Assembly (NCBI GenBank): GCA_964512985.1
Contig: CAZELI010000002.1
Location: 77,650-141,649 of the forward strand
DNA length: 64,000 bases
DNA from: CAYPGT01 sp964512985
GTDB taxonomy: Bacteria > Cyanobacteriota > Vampirovibrionia > LMEP-6097
Reading direction: 5' to 3'
The position numbers were made by a program, and so were the translations under genes. Shown here piece by piece: positions 16,829-25,290 of this stretch. Under the pieces are notes generated by a model. It was not told the DNA's origin. It searched no databases and worked only from the letters and a program-made list of their open reading frames with translations. Each line of letters opens with the position of its first letter. The first letter of the stretch is position 1.

Positions 16829-17827
16829 GATGTCCTTGGCAAAGTAGGTCAAGATCAAATCAGCTCCAGCTCTCTTAATGCTTATAAGTGACTCATATAT
16901 AGCTAGATCTAGATCTAGATAGCCAGCCTTAGCTGCGGCATGAATCATCGAGTATTCTCCGCTTACTTGATAAGCTGCGATTGGTGCTGTTGACCTTGCT
17001 TTAAACTGACTCACTATATCAAGGTACCAACCTGCAGGCTTAACCATAACTATATCTGCTGCTTCTGCTAAGTCTAACTCTAATTCTTTCAATGCTTCTT
17101 TAGAGTTGGCGATATTCATTTGATAAGTTTTTTTGTCTTGTGGAATGGCTTCTATTACATCTTTTTCTAGGACTATTGTATTAGATTTATTCTTAAACCC
17201 AAGAGAGCTAAGAGCTTCTCTGAAAGGCGCATAGAGACTAGAAGCATACTTAGCTGTATATGCCATGATGAGAGTATCGTGATAGCTATGCTGATCAAGC
17301 TTAGTTCTTATCGCTGCTATCCTGCCATCCATCATATCTGAAGGTGCTACTATATCTGAACCAGCTTCTGCTTGAGCTAATGCCATCTTAGTAAGTATCT
17401 CCACAGTCTTGTCGTTGACTATCTTTCCATCTTCTAAAATTCCATCGTGTCCATGACTAGTGTATGGATCAAGAGCCACATCTGTTATAAGAAGTATCTC
17501 TGGGAATTCTTGTTTAATTCTTCTGATGGCTCTTTGTGTTAAACCTTCAGGATTGTAACTTTCTTCTGCGTTGAGTGTTTTGAATCGTTCATCGATTACT
17601 GGAAATATAGCTATCGCTCTAATCCCTAGTCTCTCTGCATCTTCGATCTCTTTAAGAACGCTTTCTATCCCCCATCTATAAATCCCTGGCATAGAAGATA
17701 TAGCCTCTTGGGACTGCTCTCCTTCTTTAATAAATACTGGATAGATCAAATCATTTGCGGTAATAGAGTGTTCTTGAACTAAATTACGAATATGTTGGTT
17801 TAATCTAAGTCTGCGGGGTCTGTTCAT
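16811..17827 (-). CDS. hemB: Delta-aminolevulinic acid dehydratase (porphobilinogen synthase)
   Basis: 338 residues; condenses two 5-aminolevulinate molecules to porphobilinogen. The two active-site lysines lie in AYTAKYASSLYAPF and VMVKPAGWY. The metal-binding loop reads DVALDPYTSHGHDG: the three cysteines of zinc enzymes are replaced by Ala/Asp, the pattern of magnesium-dependent enzymes of plants, cyanobacteria and some other bacteria. The start overlaps the 3' end of a tiny membrane-protein gene by 23 nt, which suggests translational coupling. Confidence 0.96.
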   Translation of the reverse strand: MNRPRRLRLNQHIRNLVQEHSITANDLIYPVFIKEGEQSQEAISSMPGIYRWGIESVLKEIEDAERLGIRAIAIFPVIDERFKTLNAEESYNPEGLTQRAIRRIKQEFPEILLITDVALDPYTSHGHDGILEDGKIVNDKTVEILTKMALAQAEAGSDIVAPSDMMDGRIAAIRTKLDQHSYHDTLIMAYTAKYASSLYAPFREALSSLGFKNKSNTIVLEKDVIEAIPQDKKTYQMNIANSKEALKELELDLAEAADIVMVKPAGWYLDIVSQFKARSTAPIAAYQVSGEYSMIHAAAKAGYLDLDLAIYESLISIKRAGADLILTYFAKDILQHRI

Positions 17828-17927
17828 TTGCTTTTTTAACTCTTGGTAATATTACAAGAAGTATTATTGAACCACCAACAAATCCGAATATCCCAAAGCC
17901 TAGCAGTGCCATATCAACAGGGTCCAT
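17805..17927 (-). CDS. Tiny one-helix membrane protein (type B) upstream of hemB
   Basis: 40 residues: acidic start MDPVDM, one glycine-rich membrane helix (ALLGFGIFGFVGGSIILLVI), then a basic tail (PRVKKANEQ). A strong AAGGAGAAAT site precedes the ATG. It follows the 65-residue gene by 1 nt and overlaps hemB by 23 nt. The layout (acidic start, one helix, basic tail) matches the second genes of the cassettes at 51703-51846 and 52242-52391. Function unknown; it could be a small subunit or regulator of a membrane complex. Confidence 0.7.
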   Translation of the reverse strand: MDPVDMALLGFGIFGFVGGSIILLVILPRVKKANEQTPQT

Positions 17928-17928
17928 T

Positions 17929-18126
17929 TTATTTCTCCTTTTTTATATTTTCACTTATTATAAATAAGCAAATCCCTATAAAGTATAAACCAAACCATGC
18001 TATTAACGCCATTTTTACACTTTGCTCATCATGATAGTCCCAATAGTGCTTTAAAAATATGATTGTAGTTATTACATTGGCAAATGCTTGTATTGATTTT
18101 CCAGTTTCTTGAAGAGTTATTTTCAT
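17929..18126 (-). CDS. Small two-helix membrane protein (type A)
   Basis: 65 residues with two likely membrane segments (about 14-28, AFANVITTIIFLKHY, and 40-58, ALIAWFGLYFIGICLFII) and a basic tail ENIKKEK. A GAGGATAATAA site precedes the ATG. It is the first gene after the family C element at 18181-18304, the same arrangement as the genes at 51453 and 52037. Sequence identity with those is low, so kinship rests on architecture and context. Confidence 0.65.
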   Translation of the reverse strand: MKITLQETGKSIQAFANVITTIIFLKHYWDYHDEQSVKMALIAWFGLYFIGICLFIISENIKKEK

Positions 18127-18180
18127 TTATTATCCTCTTATAAAATGTGATTTTCAATATCATGAAGCATTCTATTCCTA

Positions 18181-18304
18181 AATGAAAGGGGTCAAAAAAC
18201 CTCTGTGATTTTATCTAAGAAGTCTTGTGTTGCAACGATGTTTTACTGATTGTTGTTAATTAGTCTGTATGTTTTATGAAGATGAAGGGGGTCATTTAAC
18301 CTCT
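18181..18304 (-). repeat. Family C element, copy 1
   Basis: Read on the minus strand it begins GAGGTTAAATGACCCCC and ends GAGGTTTTTTGACCCCTTTC, with about 90 bp of diverged sequence between. Length is 124 bp against 123 and 122 for the other copies. It lies 3' of argH, whose TGA stop and last codons are inside it, and 55 bp 5' of a pair of tiny membrane-protein genes. Confidence 0.85.
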
Positions 18305-19692
18305 AGCCGTTTCTGTGAGAATTTAATCGCCTTCTTCACTTGCTTTCTACTGGTACCACCGATGATGTCTCTAGCATCAACACAGGCTTCTGGACTTAAC
18401 CTAGTAATTATATCTTCTTTAAATAGTTTGGAAAACTTGTGCCATTCTTTTAGATCTAACTCTGTAAGATACTTTCCTGAGTTCATGGCATACTTAACTA
18501 TTTCACCAATGCATTTATAGGCATCTCTAAACGGCATACCTTGCTTCACTAAATATTCTGCAGCATCAGTTGCGGCAGAGTAGCTGCGCGCGCAAGCCTG
18601 ATACATTCTTTCTTGATTGAGTTTGATATTTTTTAGGAACTCAGTTGTGATAGCTAGGCAATCTTGAGTAGTTTCATTTGCCATAAATAACATTTCTTTG
18701 TCTTCTTGTAAGTCTTTGTTATATGCAAGCGGTAAACCTTTAATCGTGATCATAAGAGCATTAAGTACTCCTATGACTCTTCCTGTTTTACCTCTAAGTA
18801 ATTCAGGGATGTCAGGATTCTTCTTCTGTGGCATCATACTAGAACCCGTAGAGAAACTATCCGAGATCTCGATATATCCAAACTCTTGAGTGTTCCAGAT
18901 GATCATCTCTTCTGCTAACTGAGAGAGATGCAGCATAATCATAGATAAATTAAACTCATACTCTAATACAAAATCCCTGTCAGAGACAGCATCCAGGCTG
19001 TTTTCAGAAGGACGAGAGAATCCCAGCTCTTTAGTAGTCATCTCTCTATCTATAGGGAAAGTAGAACCAGCTAAAGCACCTGAACCTAGAGGATTAATAT
19101 TAATGCGTTTAAGAGAGTCAGTAAGGCGCTCTGCATCTCTTGAGAAGCGAGCTTCATGCGCTAACCAAAAATGTCCTACGGAGATAGGTTGTGCTTGCTG
19201 CAAGTGAGTATAACCAGGCATGATGCTATCTAGGTCTTGCTCTGCTCTTGTGATTAATTGCTGACGTAAGTTCTTAAGTAAATTTTCTAAAACCTTTAGT
19301 TCATCTTTTAACCATAGTCTTAGATCTGTTATCACTTGGTCATTTCGACTGCGTGCTGTGTGAAGTTTCTTACCAATATCGCCGATAAGCGCAGTGAGTC
19401 TAGATTCTATCGCAAGGTGAATATCTTCTTCTTTCAGCCTTTCTTTAGCCCATGCTTCTGGATTAACTGAGATCTCTTGTTCTATTTGTTTAAGAGCCTT
19501 CTCTATAGCTTTGTATTCCTTAGCAGTAATAATGCCCTGTTCTGAGAGCATTCTTGAATGAGCTAAGCTTCCTTGAATATCATGTCTATATAATTTATGG
19601 TCAAAACTAATACTAGCATTGAATTTCTCTAGTATTTCTGCGGGATTATCAGTAAATCTTGATCCCCAAAGTTTTTTAGAATCTTTATTCAC
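18292..19692 (-). CDS. argH: Argininosuccinate lyase
   Basis: 466 residues of the fumarase/aspartase superfamily: LWGSRFTDNP start, HTARSRNDQV, and the signature TGSSMMPQKKNPD. It splits argininosuccinate to arginine and fumarate. The start is GTG at 19692, with a TAAAAT box (reverse strand 19699-19704) only 6 nt before it, suggesting a leaderless mRNA. The C-terminal codons RLEVK and the stop TGA fall inside the conserved end of the family C element, so the repeat defines the end of this protein. Confidence 0.95.
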   Translation of the reverse strand: MNKDSKKLWGSRFTDNPAEILEKFNASISFDHKLYRHDIQGSLAHSRMLSEQGIITAKEYKAIEKALKQIEQEISVNPEAWAKERLKEEDIHLAIESRLTALIGDIGKKLHTARSRNDQVITDLRLWLKDELKVLENLLKNLRQQLITRAEQDLDSIMPGYTHLQQAQPISVGHFWLAHEARFSRDAERLTDSLKRININPLGSGALAGSTFPIDREMTTKELGFSRPSENSLDAVSDRDFVLEYEFNLSMIMLHLSQLAEEMIIWNTQEFGYIEISDSFSTGSSMMPQKKNPDIPELLRGKTGRVIGVLNALMITIKGLPLAYNKDLQEDKEMLFMANETTQDCLAITTEFLKNIKLNQERMYQACARSYSAATDAAEYLVKQGMPFRDAYKCIGEIVKYAMNSGKYLTELDLKEWHKFSKLFKEDIITRLSPEACVDARDIIGGTSRKQVKKAIKFSQKRLEVK

Positions 19693-19821
19693 AATGAGAT
19701 TTTAGCATGCTTATAAATTAAGCTAATTTAATCTATCTCTTGTCAAAAACATCAAGAAAACTAATTTGTATCTCTATTAAGGGATATAAGCATTTTTAAT
19801 TAAATGCAGGGACGGTGAGAT

Positions 19822-20475
19822 ATGAGTATTCTTGGAGTTTTAGGCTCTGATAGAGAAGTTTTTAATAGACGAATAATTTTTGATCTAAAGCTTAAAGCTA
19901 AGTTTTTGGATTTAAGAAAGCAGCCTGGTTTTAGTGATAGATTGCGGGATGAAACTTACACTAATTCACTTATAGAACATTTACTTACAGAATTTAGAGA
20001 AGAGAAAGAACGTTTTCATGAACAAGAAGAAAAATATAAGCGTGAGCGCATTAGACAAGAGTTACTATTGTCTGTCGCTTCTACTGAAGCTATGTATTCA
20101 ATTCTCAAAGCTACAGCACCATTAAATGCGCAAGGTGAACCTGAGATCACTCCAGAATATGAACAGATGATGGCGGCTATGATTGCTGATTCTCTAAAAT
20201 CTGAATCTAGTTCTTTATCCACTCTTCAGAAATGGTCTGGAGTTTTTGGTGGTAGATCTTCTGCAATCAATACTTTAATAGAGGATCATCAAAATAAAGA
20301 AACCGAATTAAAAAACAAATTTGCTAAACTGCCTGGAGATCTTACTGGCAGTGAATTGGATAGATTTGACTTCCTCGATATTAAAGGTGATATTAAATCT
20401 ATTACCAATGATCTGAAAGCAATATGGTTAAAACAATATGGCTGGCCGTATGAGAATTTTAATTTAACTGCTTAA
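19822..20475 (+). CDS. Hypothetical helical protein (217 aa)
   Basis: 217 residues with strongly charged helical stretches (LLTEFREEKERFHEQEEKYK and KRERIRQEL), probably coiled coil, followed by a Ser-rich middle and an aromatic C-terminus (WLKQYGWPYENF). No signal peptide or membrane helix. It starts after GGGACGGTGAGAT and stands alone between divergent argH and convergent aldehyde dehydrogenase. No known family recognised. Confidence 0.6.
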   Translation: MSILGVLGSDREVFNRRIIFDLKLKAKFLDLRKQPGFSDRLRDETYTNSLIEHLLTEFREEKERFHEQEEKYKRERIRQELLLSVASTEAMYSILKATAPLNAQGEPEITPEYEQMMAAMIADSLKSESSSLSTLQKWSGVFGGRSSAINTLIEDHQNKETELKNKFAKLPGDLTGSELDRFDFLDIKGDIKSITNDLKAIWLKQYGWPYENFNLTA

Positions 20476-20484
20476 TGAATTAAA

Positions 20485-21996
20485 TTAATCGATCTGCGCT
20501 CTTTGGAGCTTTCCTGAATAATCTATAGCAATAGTTTTGTATTGAGTGTAACTGTCTAAAGCTGAGACACCAGATTCTCTAGAACCATTACCTGTGTGTT
20601 TCCAGCCACCAAACAAACTTGCACCGCCGCACTCAGCGCCAATAGTCGGGGCATTGAGATAGACTAAGCCAGATTCGAGTTTGTGAACGGCTTTCATGCC
20701 TAGATTAATGTTCATAGTATAGATAGCATTCGAGAGTCCATACTCCACATCATTAGCAATAATGAGAGCGTCATTAAGTACGTCTTCTGCTGTTCTAGAT
20801 TTAGATTCAGATTCTACTTCTATTACTGCAAGTACTGGTCCAAAGACCTCTTCTTTAGTGATTTTCATTCCATGCTTAGCTTTAAGAATAGTCGGAGCAT
20901 AGTAATAACCAGAATGTGTACCATCATCTAAGATCTCCCCACCACAGACTAGCTCCGCTCCTTCTTTAATAGCCTCTTCTACCATACTGTGAATGCGTTT
21001 GAGTTGTTTTAAACTAATAATAGGTGAGTAGTTAGAAGCTGCTTGTTGCTTGGCTTTGTCGTAAAATTTAGCGGCTCTGTTTTTAAGTCTAGTAACTAAC
21101 TCTTTACTAATAGATTTGTCGATAACCAATCTACTAGTGCTAGTACATCTTTGACCACCAGTACCATATGCACCCCAAAGTAAACCTTCTTCAGCGAGAT
21201 CTAAATTAGCATCTGCTAAAACTATGATGCTATTCTTACCACCTAATTCTAAAGCGCATTTCTTGAATTTATCTGCTGCCATAGTCGCTACTTGACGTCC
21301 TACTGCAACTGAACCAGTGACACTGACTATCTTGGTGTATGGACTTGATACTAGATACTCTCCTACATCACCAGCACCAAAGGCAACTTGAGCAACTCCA
21401 CTTGGTAAACCAGCTTCATTAAGAATATCCACGAATAATTTACCAGAAAGCGGTGCAAGCTCTGAAGGCTTAAGAATAAATGTGTTACCAGTAATTAAGG
21501 CTGGTGCAGCTTTCCATGAAGGTACAGCCGCTGGGAAATTCCAAGCAGTAATAAATGCTGCAGGACCTATTGGTTGTCTAATAGTGATGATGGATTTATT
21601 TGCCATCTCTGACTGTCCAGTCATGCCATAGATACGTCTACCTTCTCCAATGAAGAAATCAAATACATCTACTATCTCTTGTATCTCTCCCCTAGCCTCT
21701 TCTATGGGTTTACCATTTTCTCTATGTAAGGTTAAAGCTAATTCTTCTTTACGTGCTGCATAAATATTACGTGCTTTAAACAAATATTCTGCGCGTTTAG
21801 GTGCTGGTACTTGAGACCAGGATTCAAATGCTAGGGCTGATTTGCGAAGCATCTCATCCATCTCTTCCTCAGTCGTTATAGGATGTTCAGAGACTATCTC
21901 GGAAATATTAGCAGGATTGCGGTTGATGATTTTGCCATCTACAATAATCTGCATCTCTGCAAGCTCAGCTAATTTATCTTGTAATTCTGTGTTCAT
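20485..21996 (-). CDS. NAD(P)-dependent aldehyde dehydrogenase
   Basis: 503 residues. Catalytic Cys284 is in GGQRCTSTSR and Glu250 in ALELGGKN; ITAWNFPAAVPSWKAAPAL and NTFILKPSELAPLSG are cofactor and fold motifs. It is close to the semialdehyde branch (2-oxoglutarate semialdehyde, succinate semialdehyde or alpha-aminoadipate semialdehyde). With an aminotransferase of GabT type just upstream, oxidation of succinate semialdehyde from GABA is an attractive guess. The start overlaps a tiny membrane-protein gene by 23 nt, the same arrangement as at hemB. Confidence 0.9.
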   Translation of the reverse strand: MNTELQDKLAELAEMQIIVDGKIINRNPANISEIVSEHPITTEEEMDEMLRKSALAFESWSQVPAPKRAEYLFKARNIYAARKEELALTLHRENGKPIEEARGEIQEIVDVFDFFIGEGRRIYGMTGQSEMANKSIITIRQPIGPAAFITAWNFPAAVPSWKAAPALITGNTFILKPSELAPLSGKLFVDILNEAGLPSGVAQVAFGAGDVGEYLVSSPYTKIVSVTGSVAVGRQVATMAADKFKKCALELGGKNSIIVLADANLDLAEEGLLWGAYGTGGQRCTSTSRLVIDKSISKELVTRLKNRAAKFYDKAKQQAASNYSPIISLKQLKRIHSMVEEAIKEGAELVCGGEILDDGTHSGYYYAPTILKAKHGMKITKEEVFGPVLAVIEVESESKSRTAEDVLNDALIIANDVEYGLSNAIYTMNINLGMKAVHKLESGLVYLNAPTIGAECGGASLFGGWKHTGNGSRESGVSALDSYTQYKTIAIDYSGKLQRAQID

Positions 21997-22117
21997 TTAA
22001 TTTATTTTGGTCTTCATATTCTTTTCTTGATAAAAATACTAGTATCGCACCAAATATAGCTGCTCCACTAGTTATCATTATCCCCATCATCATTGTTCCA
22101 TATTGAAAGTCTGTCAT
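21974..22117 (-). CDS. Tiny one-helix membrane protein (type B-like) upstream of aldehyde dehydrogenase
   Basis: 47 residues: MTDFQYG start, one membrane helix (TMMMGIMITSGAAIFGAILV), then a charged tail with SRKEYEDQNK. It lies 30 nt after the aminotransferase stop and overlaps the aldehyde dehydrogenase start by 23 nt, exactly as the 40-residue gene overlaps hemB. No family C element lies in front. Such short one-helix proteins often stabilise or regulate membrane complexes; the function here is unknown. Confidence 0.6.
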   Translation of the reverse strand: MTDFQYGTMMMGIMITSGAAIFGAILVFLSRKEYEDQNKLNEHRITR

Positions 22118-22147
22118 TTTCTTTATTTCCCTACAAAATAGTAATTG

Positions 22148-23440
22148 CTATATTACTTCACTAATAATCTCAAGTCCCTTAGCTAGATTCTCTTCTGTAA
22201 TAATAAGGTCTGGAGCTAAACGTATAATATTGCCGTAAGTTCCGCAACCTAGTAATAGAACGTTTTTCTCATAAGCATGTTTCTTGATCTTATTAACGAT
22301 ATCAGCGTCAGGGAACACCAGTCCTACCATTAAACCTAGACCTCTAACTTTGACCTTGTCATTAAACTCACCAGATGCTTTACGCGTATCTGATTTAGGG
22401 AATTTACTTTCGAAGAATTTGAATATCTGTTCAGATCTAGCGAGAACATTGTCCATAACTTTATCTCGTTTAATAATCTCAATAAGCTTCAAAGCCGCGC
22501 TGCAAGCGATAGGATTACCACCAAAAGTACTACCATGAGACCCTGGTGCCATCTCATACATCATTTCTTTAGTGCTTGCAAATGCTCCGAGTGGCACTCC
22601 ACCAGAGAGTCCTTTTGCCATAACTTGGATATCCGGTACTACGTCATACCACTCTGAAGCAAACCACTTACCAGTACGCCCCATTCCTGACTGCACTTCA
22701 TCAAATATTAAAATGATGCCATTCTCATCACAAAACTCTCTTAAATATTTCAGGAAATTTTTACCACCATGTAATCCAGCTGCAGGTATGTATCCACCTT
22801 CACCTTGTACAGGCTCCACTATCATTGCTGCAACAGTTTCTGGATGTACTACTCTATCGAAGTATTTCTTCATGCAAGTGATACTATGTTCCACCACAAA
22901 GTCTCTATCTTTCTCTGTCTTAGCATCGTATACATTAGGGAAATCAAGATAGTGAACCCCAGAGAGTAAAGGTTCGTAATAGCGTCTATAAGAGGATTTG
23001 GAGCTAGTGAGAGAGGTGCCAGCTAAAGTTCTACCATGAAAGCCACCTTTAAATACGACAAGGTTCGCTCTCCCAGGTCTCAATTTACGAGCTAGTTTGA
23101 TAGAACCATCTATACCTTCTGCTCCGCTATTAGAGAAGAAAGTATTACTGATCTTACCTGGCATAATCTCTGCAAGCTTCTCTGCTAGATCGATGTTCGC
23201 AGGATAATGTACTACACAGCTAGTATGAATGCATTTAGCAGCTTGCTCACCGATAGCTTGAGCTATTTCTGGGTGTGCATGTCCAAGTTGGTTTACGGCA
23301 ATGCCAGCAGTAAGATCTAGGTATTTTTTACCATCATCTCCATAGAGATATGATCCTTCCCCGCGAACAGCTACTAGATCAAATGCTCTTCCTAAAGCGG
23401 GTGAAAGATACTCAGCATCACGTTTTAAAAAATTAGACAT
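22148..23440 (-). CDS. Class III aminotransferase (4-aminobutyrate or acetylornithine type)
   Basis: 430 residues, PLP-dependent. FSNSGAEGIDGSIKLARK, the PLP-binding acid in IFDEVQSGMGRTGKWFASE, and the Schiff-base lysine in VMAKGLSGGVPLGA are present. GGYIPAA and the 430-residue length resemble GABA aminotransferases; acetylornithine aminotransferase is the main alternative and would suit argH nearby. The following aldehyde dehydrogenase on the same strand favours a GABA to succinate route. A TATACT box (23450-23455, reverse strand) ends 9 nt before the ATG. Confidence 0.85.
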   Translation of the reverse strand: MSNFLKRDAEYLSPALGRAFDLVAVRGEGSYLYGDDGKKYLDLTAGIAVNQLGHAHPEIAQAIGEQAAKCIHTSCVVHYPANIDLAEKLAEIMPGKISNTFFSNSGAEGIDGSIKLARKLRPGRANLVVFKGGFHGRTLAGTSLTSSKSSYRRYYEPLLSGVHYLDFPNVYDAKTEKDRDFVVEHSITCMKKYFDRVVHPETVAAMIVEPVQGEGGYIPAAGLHGGKNFLKYLREFCDENGIILIFDEVQSGMGRTGKWFASEWYDVVPDIQVMAKGLSGGVPLGAFASTKEMMYEMAPGSHGSTFGGNPIACSAALKLIEIIKRDKVMDNVLARSEQIFKFFESKFPKSDTRKASGEFNDKVKVRGLGLMVGLVFPDADIVNKIKKHAYEKNVLLLGCGTYGNIIRLAPDLIITEENLAKGLEIISEVI

Positions 23441-23467
23441 CTCAAGTAAAGTATAGCAGACTGTTTA

Positions 23468-23779
23468 CTACCACTTCATCGTTGCGAAACTATCCATATT
23501 AATATTCACACGATTACGATATATAAGCAGTAATAATGCTAGCCCTATAGCAGCTTCTGCGGCAGCAATAGCCATAACGAACAGACTAAACACTTGTCCT
23601 TTAACCATTATGGGGTCGATATAGTGTGCAAATGCTACGAAGTTAATATTAATGGCATTAAGAATTACTTCAATGCTCATTAGTACACGGAAAGCATTGT
23701 TTCTGGTAATTAGCCCATAGAGACCGATACAGAATAATAATGCTGAAAGTATTAGATAGTGATTTAATGTGATTTCCAT
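23468..23779 (-). CDS. nuoK: NADH-quinone oxidoreductase subunit K
   Basis: 103 residues with three membrane helices. The conserved glutamates of the membrane arm are in LMSIEVILNAININFVAF and MAIAAAEAAIGLALLLLIYR. It follows nuoJ by 5 nt, the usual J-K order. It belongs to the proton channel part of complex I. The rest of the complex, apart from nuoM at 14-16 kb, is outside the window. Confidence 0.95.
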   Translation of the reverse strand: MEITLNHYLILSALLFCIGLYGLITRNNAFRVLMSIEVILNAININFVAFAHYIDPIMVKGQVFSLFVMAIAAAEAAIGLALLLLIYRNRVNINMDSFATMKW

Positions 23780-23784
23780 AATGT

Positions 23785-24387
23785 TTAATTTCCTTGCTTA
23801 AGCTCTGTAGTTGTTGTATCTAGATGCTTCTTAGAAAGAATAATTACTCCGACTAAGATCACTAATAAAAGTACCGAAATCAGCTCAAACGGGAGTACAT
23901 AGCGAGTCAACATTAATTGTCCAATGCGGGCTGTGTACTGGTTCGAAACTTCTGATATAACATTGAAATGTCCTTCAGCACCAGTAAGCTGAGCGATAGA
24001 AGCCCAATCTTGAGAATTAATAACATAGACTAATAATGCAAATAAACCTGAACACACTATAAACGCTGATACTTTACGTAAGCCTATGTCTAAAGCATCT
24101 ATAACTTCTTCTTTAACAACGTCTGTAGCCTGCTCTTTAAGATTACAAAGCATCACCGCAAAAATTATTACTAAGACTATACCGACTGCATAGATTAGTA
24201 TCTGTGAAATGGCAACGAAGTTAGCTGCTAGTACAAAATACAATCCTGCTATGGCACAGAACGCACCGATGAGTAAAAATCCAGCCCTAATAAGGTTCGG
24301 TAAAAATATCATTCCTAATGAACAAACGACTGTAACTGTCGCAAGTGTATAAAAAGGTAAATGTGAATATTGAGCTAGTAGTTCCAT
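23785..24387 (-). CDS. nuoJ: NADH-quinone oxidoreductase subunit J
   Basis: About 200 residues with five membrane helices; LIYAVGIVLVIIFAVMLCNL holds the conserved helix of NuoJ. The frame is open to a TTG at 24411, but that codon lies upstream of and over the TATAAT box at 24400-24405. The ATG at 24387 (MELLAQYSHLPFY) lies 12 nt after the box and is the correct start. The upstream residues would be promoter DNA. It is co-transcribed with nuoK. Confidence 0.92.
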   Translation of the reverse strand: MELLAQYSHLPFYTLATVTVVCSLGMIFLPNLIRAGFLLIGAFCAIAGLYFVLAANFVAISQILIYAVGIVLVIIFAVMLCNLKEQATDVVKEEVIDALDIGLRKVSAFIVCSGLFALLVYVINSQDWASIAQLTGAEGHFNVISEVSNQYTARIGQLMLTRYVLPFELISVLLLVILVGVIILSKKHLDTTTTELKQGN

Positions 24388-24495
24388 AATACGAAACTTA
24401 TTATAGTTCAAGATTAAAAATACGTCTAATTAGCCAATCTGTAAAGCAAGGTTGCTTAATGATAGGGGGGAATTTTTTGTGGAATACTACTATAG

Positions 24496-24510
24496 ATAGC
24501 AATTTGCTAT
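24496..24510. promoter_or_regulatory. Perfect palindrome upstream of DUF433 gene
   Basis: ATAGCAA-T-TTGCTAT, 7-bp perfect arms, between a TACTAT/TATAGA -10-like region and the GTG start at 24522. It has the size and place of a repressor operator. Confidence 0.5.
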
Positions 24511-24521
24511 TGATTTGACAC

Positions 24522-25289
24522 GTGAATTTAAAACAAATAGCTGAATCTAGAATCGTCATCGACCCTGAGGTTTGCTCTGGTAAGCCGAGGATTAAGGGTA
24601 CTCGAGTTCTTGTGTCGGATATTTTACTAAGTCTAGCTGAAGGTTTATCTAATACAGAAATACTTCGTAATTTTAGAGGCTTGCAAGCTGATGATCTTAA
24701 GGCTGCTATTGCTTATGCGTTTTGCATTACTGATGGGATTAAGATGAAGATTGGTTCAGCGTTTGATCCTATGAGTGAGGATGGAACTATAGTACGTCTG
24801 GATCAAGGTGAAGATACCGAGAGACTATTATTCTCTAAGGCGCTTGAGGAGCAGGCTGCGATCCAAGATGATATCACTAAAGAAAAGCTTGCTGAACTTA
24901 AAGCGAAGAAACTGCAGAAAACTGTTAGTCCTAAATATATTGATGAAAAAGAACCTGCTCCTAAAGAGCGTCCTTATGATCTTCTAATAGATATCTCTGG
25001 AGAGCCTTTGACAAAAGTCTTTAGTGATATGGATACTTTTGAGCAGGGACTAGACATGAGTATGGATAATTATGTTTTTGTTGTGCGTAAAGATCAAAAA
25101 CCATGGCTTTGTTATTCCACTCGTGACGGTGTTGATATAGATCAGGCTATGCGTAGAAACCTCTTGGTGACTTATTCTGACAGTGGCTTGATTAAGAAGG
25201 AAGTCTTCGAGGGTTACCTCACTACTGACCGCCAGCATAAGATATTTATTCAAAAAGTCAACGGTAAGACTTGTGGTAGTGCGTTATAG
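24522..25289 (+). CDS. DUF433 protein with C-terminal extension
   Basis: 255 residues. The first 75 are a DUF433 domain (SRIVIDPEVCSGKPRIKGTR, then VSDILLSLAEGLSNTEILRNF), a small winged-helix-like fold often acting as an antitoxin-type DNA binder. The remaining 180 residues are not recognised: a Glu/Lys-rich linker, then a compact domain (RPYDLLIDISGEPLTKVFSD; VFVVRKDQKPWLCYS). The usual toxin partner is not next to it. It starts at GTG, after a palindromic putative operator. Its stop is 1 nt from the stop of the convergent gene. Confidence 0.7.
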   Translation: MNLKQIAESRIVIDPEVCSGKPRIKGTRVLVSDILLSLAEGLSNTEILRNFRGLQADDLKAAIAYAFCITDGIKMKIGSAFDPMSEDGTIVRLDQGEDTERLLFSKALEEQAAIQDDITKEKLAELKAKKLQKTVSPKYIDEKEPAPKERPYDLLIDISGEPLTKVFSDMDTFEQGLDMSMDNYVFVVRKDQKPWLCYSTRDGVDIDQAMRRNLLVTYSDSGLIKKEVFEGYLTTDRQHKIFIQKVNGKTCGSAL

Positions 25290-25290
25290 A

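Noticed and set aside
24388..24411. TTG at 24411 as the start of nuoJ
   Set aside because: That stretch contains the TATAAT box and would translate promoter DNA; ATG 24387 matches the normal NuoJ start.
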